NCBI GenBank assembly: GCA_029224185.1
Contig: CM055205.1
Location: forward strand, 17,519,942 to 17,583,941
Direction: 5' to 3'
Origin: Karalla daura
Lineage: Eukaryota; Chordata; Actinopteri; Chaetodontiformes; Leiognathidae
Length of the DNA: 64,000 nt
Part shown: positions 25,383-37,210 of the stretch, one piece after another
How positions within the stretch are numbered: position 1 is the stretch's first letter
Layout: each line of letters starts with the position of its first letter
The notes under the pieces: model-generated
Databases searched by the model: none
Told to the model about the DNA's origin: nothing
What the model saw: the letters and a program-made list of their open reading frames with translations, nothing else
Position numbers and translations under genes: made by a program

Positions 25383-26014
25383 CACAGCGAGTGCACGCCA
25401 CGTCGCCTCTTTGCCAAACAGTCACTTGTTTCAAAGTCACTTTGAGGACGTCTTGAACATTTCGAGATGCTCACCAGAGCTGTTTATCGTAGCAGATGCA
25501 CTTCAATCACATATGTGATTTATATACGTATTCCAAATCTTGATATTTCTTAAAGTCCTTTACAGTAGCTCCATGTAAATAAATAACACTCCATTCCTGT
25601 TTCCCTTCATATACGTCATAATTTCACAGAAGTAATTGGATTGAGCCCTGGCAGTACAAAGGACTGAACCCCCAGCTACAAAACAGATAACGTTAGAAGA
25701 CAGTTGTTAGAGCTGCCAGCGTCTTCTGGCTGAGGAAGAAGAGGAGCGAGAGATTAGCTGGAATCATCACGAGTACGCCTGAACTCTGGGCGAACTCTGC
25801 TTCCTTTTAAAAAGACACTCCCGGGACTCAGATTTCAAAAAGAGTTTTTCCCGACCCCTCAAACTATTTTGCATCTTTTGTTTTTGTTTTTTTTGTCTCC
25901 TTCATTTCCTTCCTATCTTATCCAAACACCTGTAACGGGGATTTGAGAAGGCATAAAAGAATATATATAAAAATGTCCACACAAGAATGTCGGTTTGTGA
26001 CCTCTGTGTGAACT

Positions 26015-26016
26015 TC

Positions 26017-26065
<49 letters not shown>

Positions 26066-26068
26066 GTC

Positions 26069-26156
<88 letters not shown>

Positions 26157-26170
26157 GGATGGATGGATGG
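26015..26170. repeat. (CAGA)n tetranucleotide array with GGAT tail
   Basis: Uninterrupted CAGA repeats except for one CAGT unit near 26066, about 35 units, followed by three GGAT units. It is open in frames giving TDRQTDRQ peptides, which are repeat artefacts. Confidence 0.95.
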
Positions 26171-26896
26171 ACGGAGGGCGAGATGAATCATGCAGGCGGG
26201 TTGACTCAGTCAAGTGGGATTGGATCAGATCTTTTCTGACGCTCACTCCACAGTTCAAAAAGAATTTAAAAGTTTTTTTTTTTCCCTTTTGCTCAAAACA
26301 ATTTCATTCTCTCTTTTCTCTTCTCATCCAACCTGTCAAAACATCTGGAACAAAGGCTTGGAAAGAGAGCAAGCACACGCCCTTTATCCCCCCGGTATAC
26401 GTGTACCATCCACACACACACACACACACTGCTCACTGACCTCTAACCATATCAGACAAGCAACAGCTGTTTGAGACAAACTGCTTTTGTATACTAATAC
26501 AAATAAACACACACACACACACAAACACACACACATACACACACACGCAGCGTAGTGGCAGGGGAGTTTCAGCTAACTGGGCTAAATGAAGAGGAGGATG
26601 GATCGTCGCTGTTTGTCAGGGCGGCTACAATTAAAGATGTCAATAGCCATTAGAGAGAGAGACGCCGGGTCCTCCCGTCCCCGAACGCTCAGACATGAAC
26701 ACGACATTCCACAGGATACATGTTCACTCGCACACACATGACCTGCAGGCCACATGTGAACATAGAGAATACTGACATGCTAAAATATCCCTTTTGTTGT
26801 CTGACCTTTGACCTCAGAGCAAGCACTCTTATCTCTTTAGAAGGTAGAAAACTTGATTGTTGTGTGTGTTGTGTGTGGGTTGACATAAATATTGCA

Positions 26897-26974
<78 letters not shown>
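26897..26974. repeat. (AT)12(GT)26 compound microsatellite
   Basis: The AT run 26897-26922 passes directly into a GT run to 26974. Both are uninterrupted. Confidence 0.97.
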
Positions 26975-26977
<3 letters not shown>

Positions 26978-29900
26978 CTCCCAGAATAAATGTATTCATA
27001 CCCCTTGAGGCACACGTTTGCACTTTTGTATCTGTTTGTGTATATGACATTGTATGTTTATGCTTTGAAGTTTTCAGAAAAAAAAAGAAAAAAAATTACA
27101 AAGTATCACCTTACTCATGCATATATCCTATATATGACATGAATATTTTGGGATAAGCATTGTGTTACAGTTGTATCATTATGGCAATAAAAGAAGACAA
27201 GAAGTCAATAAAAAAAAAGAAAATCCATCCACAATTTGGACAGGGATACAGTGCTGTGTCCTGCCAGAGTGTCACGAAGAACTTGATGAAAAACTGCAAA
27301 ACTCATCTATAGCTATTTCTTGTGGGAAAATTTACTGCAGTTTTCTTGCCAGTGTCATCAAAAACTCATCTTCCACAGAGAGAGGTAATAACACACCGAG
27401 GTCGATCTCCATCTCTCGATGGTTAAGTCGCGATTGAGGGTGAAAAAAAAGTTTCTGTGGATTTACACATTTCAACAAAATGTTGTAACTCTTTGCTCTG
27501 CGTATCTGCTTTACATGGTCTGCATTAATGTTCCATCTCTAACATTTCCTAGAGTCCCCTTTCCACTCGGAGGAGACTTTTTTTTTTTTTTCTACACTCG
27601 GATGTTCGACCTTCACCGTGCAGAATGATGTATGTGCGGAGTCGGAGACGAGCGAGCTGCTTTCAAATTCATCAGCCGAGGTGGGAAACTTTCCCCGACT
27701 TCACCTCCAATCCGAGTTTACGAGGCGGAGTGCGAACGCCGGCAGCTCGAGTGCACACACTCACACCGAGGGTGAACTTTTCAGTGGAGTATCAGTCGTC
27801 TTGTGTGGAGGAGTTAAACTGCTGAACTCTGAATGTCTGCATATTCATAGAGCCTGGCCTTTTCAAAGGGGAACTAGATGTGACTTTAACAAGTCTTAAC
27901 TAAGTAATTGACTTTTCTGTAGCGAAAAGGATTATAACTCAAAGCTGGTGCCATCGTGAAATATTAGGCTGGGAACTTTTGGTTAGAACTTTTGGAGGGA
28001 CTGTGTCTGTGTTTGTACCACAAGAGTTTTTAGAACTAAGGAGTTCATAGAGAGTTGTGTCTGGGGACTGTTTCACAATAGGAACTAAGTGTGATATAGG
28101 TGGGTGCTGATTTAAGCATTTTATGCACTTTTCATCCTTAATTTTTCTGTAACCTTCATGCATATGGCATACATGTTAACAAGATGGTGTATTTTTATTT
28201 TATCTTGTAATTTCCAGCTCAAAATATTGAAATATTCATATTCAGCACTGCACAAAAAACATATAAAGCGTGAAAATAAATATTGCTGCTTATCATTGAC
28301 ATATCCCACTCTGCAAAAACTGTTCTTCATGGGAAATATTATTAAATAAAACTAGGTTTTTCTGTGGTTTTTTTATCTGAATAGGTGGTGAAACCATAAC
28401 AAAAACATGGCTTTTGAAGGGACACATTCTCAAAAAACTATTTGAATATTTGAGGTCAGTTGTTTGCTTAGCTGAAAGTAGAATATAACTGTATGCCTGT
28501 TATAAAATGTGTGTTTTATACATTCAACATCCTAGTGTAACAAGACCGGCCTACAGCTTAAAAACCCAGTTGAGCCCTGTTGTAAACACACTGTAATGAG
28601 ACAGCGATTGAAAAGAACAAGACGACTCAAACCAGAGTTCAGATGCTGCTGAATCTCTCTGTGATGCCGGAAATTCCATCAATGGTTCTTTTTTGTTGTT
28701 GTTGTTGTTGTAACTAATCTTCGTCCCTTTTGTTGCAGCGTCGACAGAAGTAAGAGAGACAGGAAACAGAAGGACAGAGACGAGAGCTCAATGGGAAATT
28801 TACCAGGGGGGGATCTGCAGTTATGTAGTTATGTGCTAACAAGCAGACAGACCAGGCTAAAGTCTGGAATTCTGCTGCCGCCACGGCTGCACAATAGATG
28901 ATCGATTACATGATGAAGACGTTGCCTTGACGACTGTTCCCGCTCTACGTGTCAGCTCAGGTTGATTTTATTTATACGGCTCAGAATCGTGAGTCACTCT
29001 CAGCCTCCGGGATCAAGTTTAGTTACTTCACTTTCTTTGTTTACCAGCCTCCATGTTTGCTTCCCACTTGTTTTGATTCTGCATGCCGTCAGCACTGGGG
29101 ACGCTTATACATGCTGATCAATGCGCATAGATTAATAACTAATAATAAAATAAGTGGATAAACACACCACTTGCTGGGCTGTGATTAGACTTTAGCATTG
29201 ATTTTCTCTGTGGAATAAACATGGCAGCTGCTCTGAAGCATCAAACTCTCCCAAAACTATTCCCCCCCCTTTTTTTTTCTTAAACCACAGTAACTAGATA
29301 ACAATAATCACCCAACAGGTTGTGCTCATGCAGAATCACATTTTCATTATTACGATCATCTTTCTTTTTCACAAAGCTGACAGAAGAATCAATGACGAGC
29401 AGCGAGACGCGTCTCACGAAACGTATCTCAGAGAAGGAGTTTCTCTCAGTCTTGACGTGTTGGCTTCATAATTAAATCATTTCATTAAAAAATACGTTAG
29501 TTTCCGTGTTTGTGTGGCTCATCGCACGTTCAAAGAAAAACACACCCACACACATATGGACACACACAAACCAGACACGCACTTATAAACAGACAGTCCC
29601 TGGGCTGCAGAGCTAATGGGCGTCCTCAGTCTCCTCTACGAACCATCGTTCTTTTGTCACCATGGGACATGATTAGCACACAAATGCGCACACGCGCAGC
29701 AACAGACGCACACCCACACACTTTGCTGCTATCAGCTGCAGTCTAAATGCCAAGTCACCTGTCTAACCATGCAGAACTAACACTGTGCACTGACGCACAG
29801 CCACACACACAACACAAGGCATTTCGACACTTCGGGCCCGAGCGTCTCTGCAGGTGTTTGCACTTAACGTAGAACACACACGCGTGCAAGTTCGCGCAGA

Positions 29901-31140
29901 TATAAAGTGCGAAGACTCAACAGAAACTCCTGGAAAACAAAGCCAAAGCTGGGGCGTGCTTTTGCATATCTGTGTGTGTGTGTCTGTGTTGTGGCGCACC
30001 AGTTGAAGCAGGCGTCGAGCCAGAGGACAGAGCGTGGTTAAGGTGCGGCCGGGCCCACCTGCCTGAGTGTGACTGGATGTGAGTGTGTGGAGCTGCAGCA
30101 GGAGGAGGAGGAGGAGGAGGAGGTGGATGAGGGGAGGTGTGACTCTGGGTGTGTCCGAGCCTGCGACTGCTTCACCCCAATATTCCAAAAAAACACCCCA
30201 CAGTCATAAAAAGCATTAGGATTTATGAGTCTTTCCCAACTTGGTTACTCTGTATACTTGTTATAGAAAAGGTTAAAGACACATTTGCATACATGGAACG
30301 TTGTTGCAGTGTCACTTTTAGCAATTCTGAAAAAAGGTCTGCAAATATCCTTTGTCTTCAAGACCACATTCACACAGCGAACGGGTCGCATGTCCTCGTA
30401 ATAATATTGGATAGAAGAAGAAGTTCCAGTTAATCTGGTCATGAATTCACACTAACTGCAAACTTCCTGTTAAACTCATCTTGATCGATTCTTATATGTG
30501 TACTGCAATGTACCTTAAATAAGTAATTTATTCTAATTGTGTATTTTGTTATCAACAGTGAGACCCAAGAGAGCAACAACACTTTCACCTGGATCTAATC
30601 TAAATAACATGAAGAATAGTCTGCAAAAGAATAATGATCCAAACTAGTATTATACATAGCTGTTTGCATAGGATAGCGTGTGATTAATATTCCATATTTT
30701 TGTTTAAAATTGCTTAGAATGGAATAAAATTTCAGCTAGTTTTCATTTTTGGAAAAAGGAATTGAGGAAATATGTCTCTTCTTTATTTTTTAATTTCCTT
30801 TATTGGAGCTTTCAGTCGAGCTTTTTTGTTTGATATCGGACTGGAAAGGAAATCCTCCTTTCGCACATCACTAGACTAAGCTAACTAGCTGACTAGCCCA
30901 GTGGGAAGCTACATAGAAATCAATTGGTATGAGAGGGAAAATGTTAAAAGATCAAGTGGATAAAAGGTTTCTGTTGAACCGCAGAAATGTTACCTGGTGA
31001 CTTCACCTCAAAGTCAAAGTCATCCCGGGGGGGGTCGAACTGAACCGATAAGCTGGACGGAAACAAAACGGCGATTTGTGCCGACTTCACCTTGGAAACA
31101 CGGGGTCGGAGTCAAACCGAGGAAAAACATTTCAAAGTCT

Positions 31141-31500
31141 GGCTCAGAGACCCGACATTGAAAATTAATCATCAAGGCCAGGATTCATAAATGAGCTCCT
31201 CGCGATGAATTCCTGTAGATAAATATTGCTGTGATGAAATTTTATCATAAGGCTCATCTTTATAAATGAGGCCTCTGGCGCCTGACTGCGGGACTCATTC
31301 CTAATGAGTCATAATGAGTGTCCTAATTTGTGGCGGCGCTGCTGAATCCAAAAGTGAGTAATGCAACATAATATGGGCTATTTAGTGCAGGCTTTTATCC
31401 AAACCACCTTGCATTACAGCCTGTATAAATATTTTTAGCATGAATGGACCCAGCGGGAATTAAAGAAGGCCGTTAAGAATGTGGGTCAGCGGTTGTTGTG
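31141..31500. other. Candidate conserved noncoding element
   Basis: Repeat-free block with AATTAATCATCAAGGCC, GATAAATATTGCTGTGATGA, ATTTTATCATAAGGCTCATC, TAATGAGTCATAATGAG (AP-1-like core) and TTTATCCAAACCACCTTGCA. Density of ATTA/TAAT cores with mixed CpG segments is typical of vertebrate developmental enhancers. No coding frame is kept. Conservation itself cannot be seen from one genome. Confidence 0.35.
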
Positions 31501-32349
31501 TTTTGTTTTGGGTTTTTTTTCCCGCAAATCCTTTAGATCTCTAGACAGAGGGAACAAATGAAACAGTTTTCATGATTCAAGGCAATAAATGGAGGTAAGT
31601 AAGGTGTATTTCGTTCCTATTAAGCAGATTGTGATTTATTTCCTGCAGAGATACAGTATTCCTGGTGCAGGATGTTGCAGCCAAACGTTAAGGAAACTGG
31701 GAATCTGAACCAATATGTGGTTCAAAAAGAGGGTTTGCCGTGCAGAATATAAAGTATTTTTACATCTATTTCTATCCCATCAGCTTTGATCAAAAACCCT
31801 ATAAAGCTTGACCCTGTCTCTAACCACCGTGTGATTTGTGAAAAAAAAACAAAGAGAAAGGGCTGGTAAATATACTTAACCATGAATTAATTCCTGAATT
31901 TGTTTTTCCAATGCTTGGGAGCTATATCATTACATCACTGTATCTGTCAGTCACCCTTCAATTTCCATAAACGCTGGTTCCATCTTAGAAACAATGGCGA
32001 ACTACGTGTTTGCATTTTTACCTCATTAAGTTAAAGTACACAAGAAGAAGATGCAGCGCTCCAGTCTGTCCCTTAGGATCGGGTCCAGGACATCAAAGTC
32101 CTGTTGTTTTGTTTTTTTGCTCCCTGTAGTCTTTATTTAGTTCTTCAGCTGCTATTTCATCATATCAATTGCTTCTCCTGCATAACAGGAATGTCAGTGG
32201 TTATTACTTCTGGCCAAGCAAAGAAGTGATGCTGCTCTGGATCCTGCTTTTAGGGGCCAGAGACAGTTCTTCATAGGTGGAAACAGAGAGAGCTGCTCAC
32301 TGGGCCCTAACCAGCACTGGATCATCTAGCATCACCCATCCAGCTCCAA

Positions 32350-32465
32350 ATCCTATGCCCTAACCCTGTCACCTAACTCCTTTATCATCTCAGCTCAAGA
32401 CCCTATCCCCTGAACCTGGTCTCCTAACCCTGTCTCCTTACCTGCCTCCTGACTCTTACCCTCTG
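32350..32465. repeat. Degenerate CCTAACCCTGTCTC minisatellite
   Basis: Repeated cores CCCTAACCCTGTCACCTAAC, CCTATCCCCTGAACCTGGTC and TCCTAACCCTGTCTCCTTAC with irregular spacing near 20 bp. CCCTAA resembles the vertebrate telomere strand, but the units are too irregular for a true interstitial telomere array. Confidence 0.5.
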
Positions 32466-33200
32466 GCTCGGATGTCTGTTAAATGGACATCTCTACATCC
32501 TCTGAGTGGTTCATTTCTGTTTCCAGTCACATCTTTTGTCCTAGCCATTTATTCCTCTTCCTTTCAGTGGTTATCCATCCATCTCTCGGCCAGTCAATGG
32601 CAGTGGTGTCCGGACTATACATCATACTCTACTTGTCATATGTCATCATACTGGAAGCATCTGTTGCTGATTTATTATCGAGGAGCCGTCTGATGCACTG
32701 CTCTGAGGCCTTCTCTCCTTGGCTAATCATCGGACTCGCTGTGGTGGATTTCTTGCATAAATTCTTGGCTGTAAAAGGATTCAGACTTTTTTTTCTTACG
32801 GCAATTTTTTTTTTCATTTTAGCTGTTCCTTTCTCCACAGAGACAAGAACGTTCCACTTTATTGAGGCATTGTGCTTTATTGTGACCGTAAATGCCAACT
32901 TTCCCTCAAGCAACAATAATAAGGGGAAAAAAAAACTATGCGAGGAAGGTTTTGTAGCAGGTAGACGCCAAAATGAAACCCAGTCTCATAAAACTCGGAT
33001 AGGATCCCTTTTTTATTATTTTTATGAATCGGCAGAATTTCATTTCCTCACGATCATCCTTGACTTAATGCTCCGACATGTAAAGATAATCCCAAAGAAG
33101 GGAAGAACACTGATTTATATACCAAAAAATAACCCAAATAGTAGGATTACTGCCTGCTGCAGCAAGTTGACGAGGCAGGGAAAGAGCAGTTTGTGTTTGA

Positions 33201-33206
33201 GAGAGA

Positions 33207-33268
<62 letters not shown>

Positions 33269-33291
33269 GGAGAAAGAGAGAGAGAGAGTAG
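33201..33291. repeat. (GA)n microsatellite
   Basis: GA units with TAGA, GGAGGG and AAAG interruptions over 90 bp. It forms the RERERER end of the 246-codon open frame at 32483. Confidence 0.95.
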
Positions 33292-35057
33292 AAGAGGAAT
33301 ATAACAACGTGGGTGAGGACACCTCATTCGTCCCTTAACATTTTCCTTTTCACTCGAGTTAACATGCTTGTATAGTATTTGTTTTAGCCAGTACTCCATG
33401 CTATGCCAGGTTTGTTTGAGTTTGTATTATATATTTGAGTAGAGGTCATTTCTGGATAAAGTCATATATGAAAAGTAGTGTTCAAGTTAAGGAAGTTCAT
33501 TAGTTCACTTGAGTTCAGGGGTCAAAGTACATATATATGCTTTCATTCTTATTGTTTTATTAATGGTTTTCAGTTGGGGTACTACTCACCCTGTGGTCCA
33601 GAGGCAAAAGTGTTCTGCACTTCCTGTTTTCAAATTTTGATGACCTCATCAATGATGTCATCAGGTCATACGTAATGTATCAAAGTCAGCAAGTACCTCC
33701 TTTTTTTTGGTTCTGTGTGTATTTTGGTGGCACAACCACTTTGAAACTCTACACTAGAAACTCTTCTTGATACTGAGACCTTGAAGTCTGAGCCTGAAGC
33801 CTCCTAAAATTCCTTTCACTCTAGCCAGGCTTACCACAGGGAAGCTCTATATGTCCCTGGTTGGCTGGATCATAACACTGGAAAAAGGCCCATAAAACTG
33901 CTGCACACTTACACACGTCCCGAAATTCCTTCTGTGCACGTGCCAGAATGCCTCCGGAAACACACCACTCCTTCTTTTTGCCATGAGTTAAGTGGCTCAG
34001 AGACCACGACCACGTCTGCAAACATGTTTCATCCGAGCCAAAAAACAAGACGCGCTTGTAGTAACAGAGCCTCCGAGGAGACAGGCGAACAGGAAGACAA
34101 CAGAGAAACTAGGCCAGGAAATTTTAGAGGGAGGACCCTGAGTGACATGTCGCGTGTTTTCTGTCGGGCTCTCAGTGATTTAGTCCCAGTTTCAGACGCT
34201 TTTAAGTGGAATTCCTGTCGGAATGTTTGTAAATGATCTCGCATCGCAAAGGCAAGCTGCCATATTAGTTGCTTTAAAATTCTGCTTATTAAAAAACATG
34301 TAAAACAAAACACACACACACAGACACTGAAGTTTCTATCACTTTAGTGGATATTGGAGAGATTTTACCTCTGCAATAGTTATTTCCCTGTCAGTTAACT
34401 GGTTAATTAGTTTTTTAATTAACTTACAAAGTGATTAATTTCTTGTTTGCACTCAAAAATATATACCTTAGGATATTCACTTTAGACACCAGAAAGTATT
34501 CCAAAATAACATTGAAAAAGCGCGAAATTCACTACTTTTACTGTTTTTAATCTTAAAGAAACAACTTCCAAGCAATTAATTGATGATCACTCAATTATTT
34601 TAATGGTCGACATTAATCACTGCGGCCCTCATTATCACAGTTTGCATCATCCAAACATTAAGTTAGGTCTTTGTGCCTCGGCGTTCCCACAGACATTGTA
34701 GGCACTTGTGTTCAGTCCCCACGACGTCAACGTGCAAACAGATTTATGTCCCCACAATATGAGTAATACACACACACACACATACACACACACACACACA
34801 CACCTACTACCACGGCCTCTGCGCCCCATGCCAGGTGCAGCTGTGCTTTCACAGAGGAACAGCAGGACCGGAGCGGGGCTATTTCAGGCTGCGGCGGCCA
34901 GATTGAATTAAAGCCGGATTAATCCCTGTAGAATTTGTGTCATTCTTCCAAGCAACACTAAATCCAAATCAAATTATACAACCCACCCCGCTGCTGCCTC
35001 CGCCGCCACTGCCGCCGTTTACGCGCGGCGCTGCAGCAGCCAGCTTCCAGAGAATGC

Positions 35058-35058
<1 letters not shown>

Positions 35059-35100
<42 letters not shown>
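35059..35100. repeat. (GT)20 microsatellite
   Basis: A pure GT run, preceded by a CpG-rich stretch (GCCGCCGTTTACGCGCGGCG). Confidence 0.96.
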
Positions 35101-35101
<1 letters not shown>

Positions 35102-35630
35102 CTGGGTATCAGAGTGTTTTCTCCCCCCTCCCTTGCTCTCTGAAACACTCTGGCTCTGTCCGTCCCCACTCTCTCGTCTCTCCAGCCTTTTGCTCCTCTC
35201 CAGCTGTGACTGATGTGAGGGAAGTTAATTGACAGTGACAGCCCCTAAATCCAGTGGAGGAATCGTTAAATGGAACAGGACTTTGGGAACGGACGGTCAT
35301 TGGGTTCACTCCAATTTGGGGTTTTTTTTTGTTTTTTTTTGCTTGATACTGGATGCAAACTTTGACAGTAACACATACTGACACATATCGTGCAAAACAA
35401 CTGAAGAACAGACGGAGATCTGGAACCCTGACTCTAAACGACATCGAGATGATTTCACATGCCAGTCTATGTTTCCTACAGTCCTGTGATAGAAGATTAA
35501 GTCTGTTTTGTACATTTTTACTTGCGTTGCATTGTCTTTAAGATGACTTTCTGCATGAATTCATAGAGTTTCTACTACATGCTACGTGTCACCTATGTTG
35601 GGAGTTTGCGGTGGGTTTCGCTCTTTTATG

Positions 35631-36335
35631 CAGCATCATTTAAACTTTAGAGTTACAGTGACACTATAATATGAGATGTAAGCTACAGATTTAGGCTGGA
35701 ATAGCTGGAGCCAGTTGAGATCCTTAAGTCCATTTAAGTCTGCTTTTCACACCGTATCACAACTGGATGATTACGTTCTTCCAAATACGTTTAGGAGGAA
35801 AGATCCTTTGTTTGTGATGTAATCTGCAAAGCTGGGATCCGCCGCACGCAGCGGGCTGATTCCAATTTGTACTTGTCACCAGAGATAAAGCAGAAAATGA
35901 GGAGAACAGAGTGAAATGAAGGGGATATCTACTTAAAAACATGCATTGTTGATACTGTTTTACGCAACATTATTTAAGCTAATGAAGCTATAATGACACT
36001 GATATGGATTAAGGCTGGAACAATCTGAGCTACATCCAACTGCGAACATTAAAGTCTCTCTCTTTTAAAGAGGTCAGATGCGGAAAACAAAATGTTCCTG
36101 TTTCTCATTCTGAATGAATGAAAAGCATGCGCTCGATTACTTATTATGAAAACACAACGGGACAATGTCATTCCACAACGCTCGGTCGGGGGGGAAATAT
36201 CCTTTGTCTGTGATGTAATCGGCAAAGCCGGGATATGCAGCACGCAGCGGGCTGATTCCAATTTCTCCCTGTCACCAGAGATGAAGCAGAAAAAAGAGGA
36301 AAACAGAGTGGAACAGGAGAGATATCAGCTGGAGG
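35631..36335 (+). repeat. Diverged tandem duplication of a 0.3-0.4 kb block
   Basis: Two units in the same orientation: about 35631-35935 and 35964-36335. The first half is loosely similar (TATTTAAGC, GACACT, AAGGCTGGAA). The second half is close: CTTTGTTTGTGATGTAATCT then GCAAAGC versus CTTTGTCTGTGATGTAATCG then GCAAAGC, and CAGCGGGCTGATTCCAATTT is identical in both. The offset grows from 334 to 395 bp, so about 60 bp of indels separate them. The conserved half may be functional; no coding frame is shared. Confidence 0.75.
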
Positions 36336-36694
36336 CCAGGTCATTGGGTCTGCTCAGTTTGTTCTGGTAGCGAGTCACGATGGGGGAGGGGGGTGAGAGG
36401 AGGGGGGGGTTGCACTTAAGTCACAGTGACCCACTGCGGCGCTCTAATCTGGGAAATGTTAATCTGCAATCCCCTGAAGCACTTTGTAAACCTCCCACAT
36501 GAGAATTCGAGATGAACTTTTTTTTTTTTTTTAATGTCGCTCAGTCCTACGCAGATTCGTTACCGTGTTTCTATATTTGACGGCGGGAGCGTTAGCGGAG
36601 ACCGTAAGTGCGAGCTGAGCATCCTGCGATGGGTGGGAGGAGGAGAGGAGGCTAAATTTACGTGGATGACATGAGGAGCGTGTGTGAGTATGTG

Positions 36695-36701
36695 AGGGCG
36701 T

Positions 36702-36776
<75 letters not shown>
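36695..36776. repeat. (GT)n microsatellite, about 80 bp
   Basis: GT run with one CT unit near its start. It is one of the longest dinucleotide runs in the window. Confidence 0.97.
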
Positions 36777-36779
<3 letters not shown>

Positions 36780-36927
36780 TCAGTCGTTGATGGACGTGCT
36801 GGAGGTGTGGAAGGGGAGCGGAGTTTGGCGAGGGAGGAGTTTGGTAGAGGAGAGAACGGCAGCCGGTGGCGTGAGGCTGGAGATGAGTTCATTTCCTGAC
36901 AGCGCTGACATGCAGAGCCAGCAGGGG

Positions 36928-36930
<3 letters not shown>

Positions 36931-36987
<57 letters not shown>

Positions 36988-37008
36988 CACACACACACAC
37001 ACACACAG
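36931..37008. repeat. (TC)27(AC)11 compound microsatellite
   Basis: A TC run to 36984, then CGCACAC leading into an AC run. Confidence 0.97.
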
Positions 37009-37162
37009 ACTACAGGCTACAGTTGTCTCCCTTTCTCAAACACAATTTCACATCTTGTTGAGCAACACCTTAGCACTGTTAGGATTTGAAGCTGTGAACG
37101 CGGCCCACTCCCGACAACACGTAATGAAGATTGAGACCGAACTGCGCTCCTCACATGGCGGT

Positions 37163-37210
37163 GGTGTGTGTGTGTGTGTGGGGAGGGGGGGGGGGGGGGG
37201 GGGGGGGGGG
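37163..37210. repeat. GT run followed by poly-G
   Basis: GTGTGTGT to 37180, then GGGA and an unbroken run of 26 G (37185-37210). The G run is a strong G-quadruplex candidate and an assembly hazard. Confidence 0.93.

Larger units (their letters stand above)
25383..31140. other. Noncoding, single-copy with simple repeats
   Basis: No gene seen. CA runs lie at 26412-26430 and 26502-26547. 27590-27780 is CpG-rich mixed DNA after a T13 run. 27900-28560 is AT-rich. TTGTTGTTGTTGTTGTTG lies at 28692-28710. 29500-30060 has several short CA runs and CpGs. A GGA run lies at 30102-30122. 30440-30780 is AT-rich plain DNA. 31020-31130 is CpG-rich. Confidence 0.5.
31501..35630. other. Noncoding, single-copy
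   Basis: No gene supported. 32483-33223 is open for 246 codons on the plus strand. Its peptide is hydrophobic because the DNA is T-rich, it ends in the GA microsatellite, and an overlapping minus-strand frame is also open, so I treat it as chance. CA runs lie at 34768-34802. 34390-34640 is very AT-rich. 34970-35050 is CpG-rich. 35320-35340 is poly-T. Confidence 0.5.

Noticed and set aside
26015..26156. CRISPR-like regular repeat
   Set aside because: It is a simple tetranucleotide microsatellite with no spacers, in a vertebrate genome.
27618..27899. Two overlapping plus-strand frames in CpG-rich DNA
   Set aside because: Both frames are open because stops are rare in this composition. Neither peptide is recognisable and splice sites are not paired.
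28721..28751. Splice acceptor-like CTTTTGTTGCAG followed closely by GTAAGAG
   Set aside because: The implied exon would be only about 11 bases. No supporting frame on either side.
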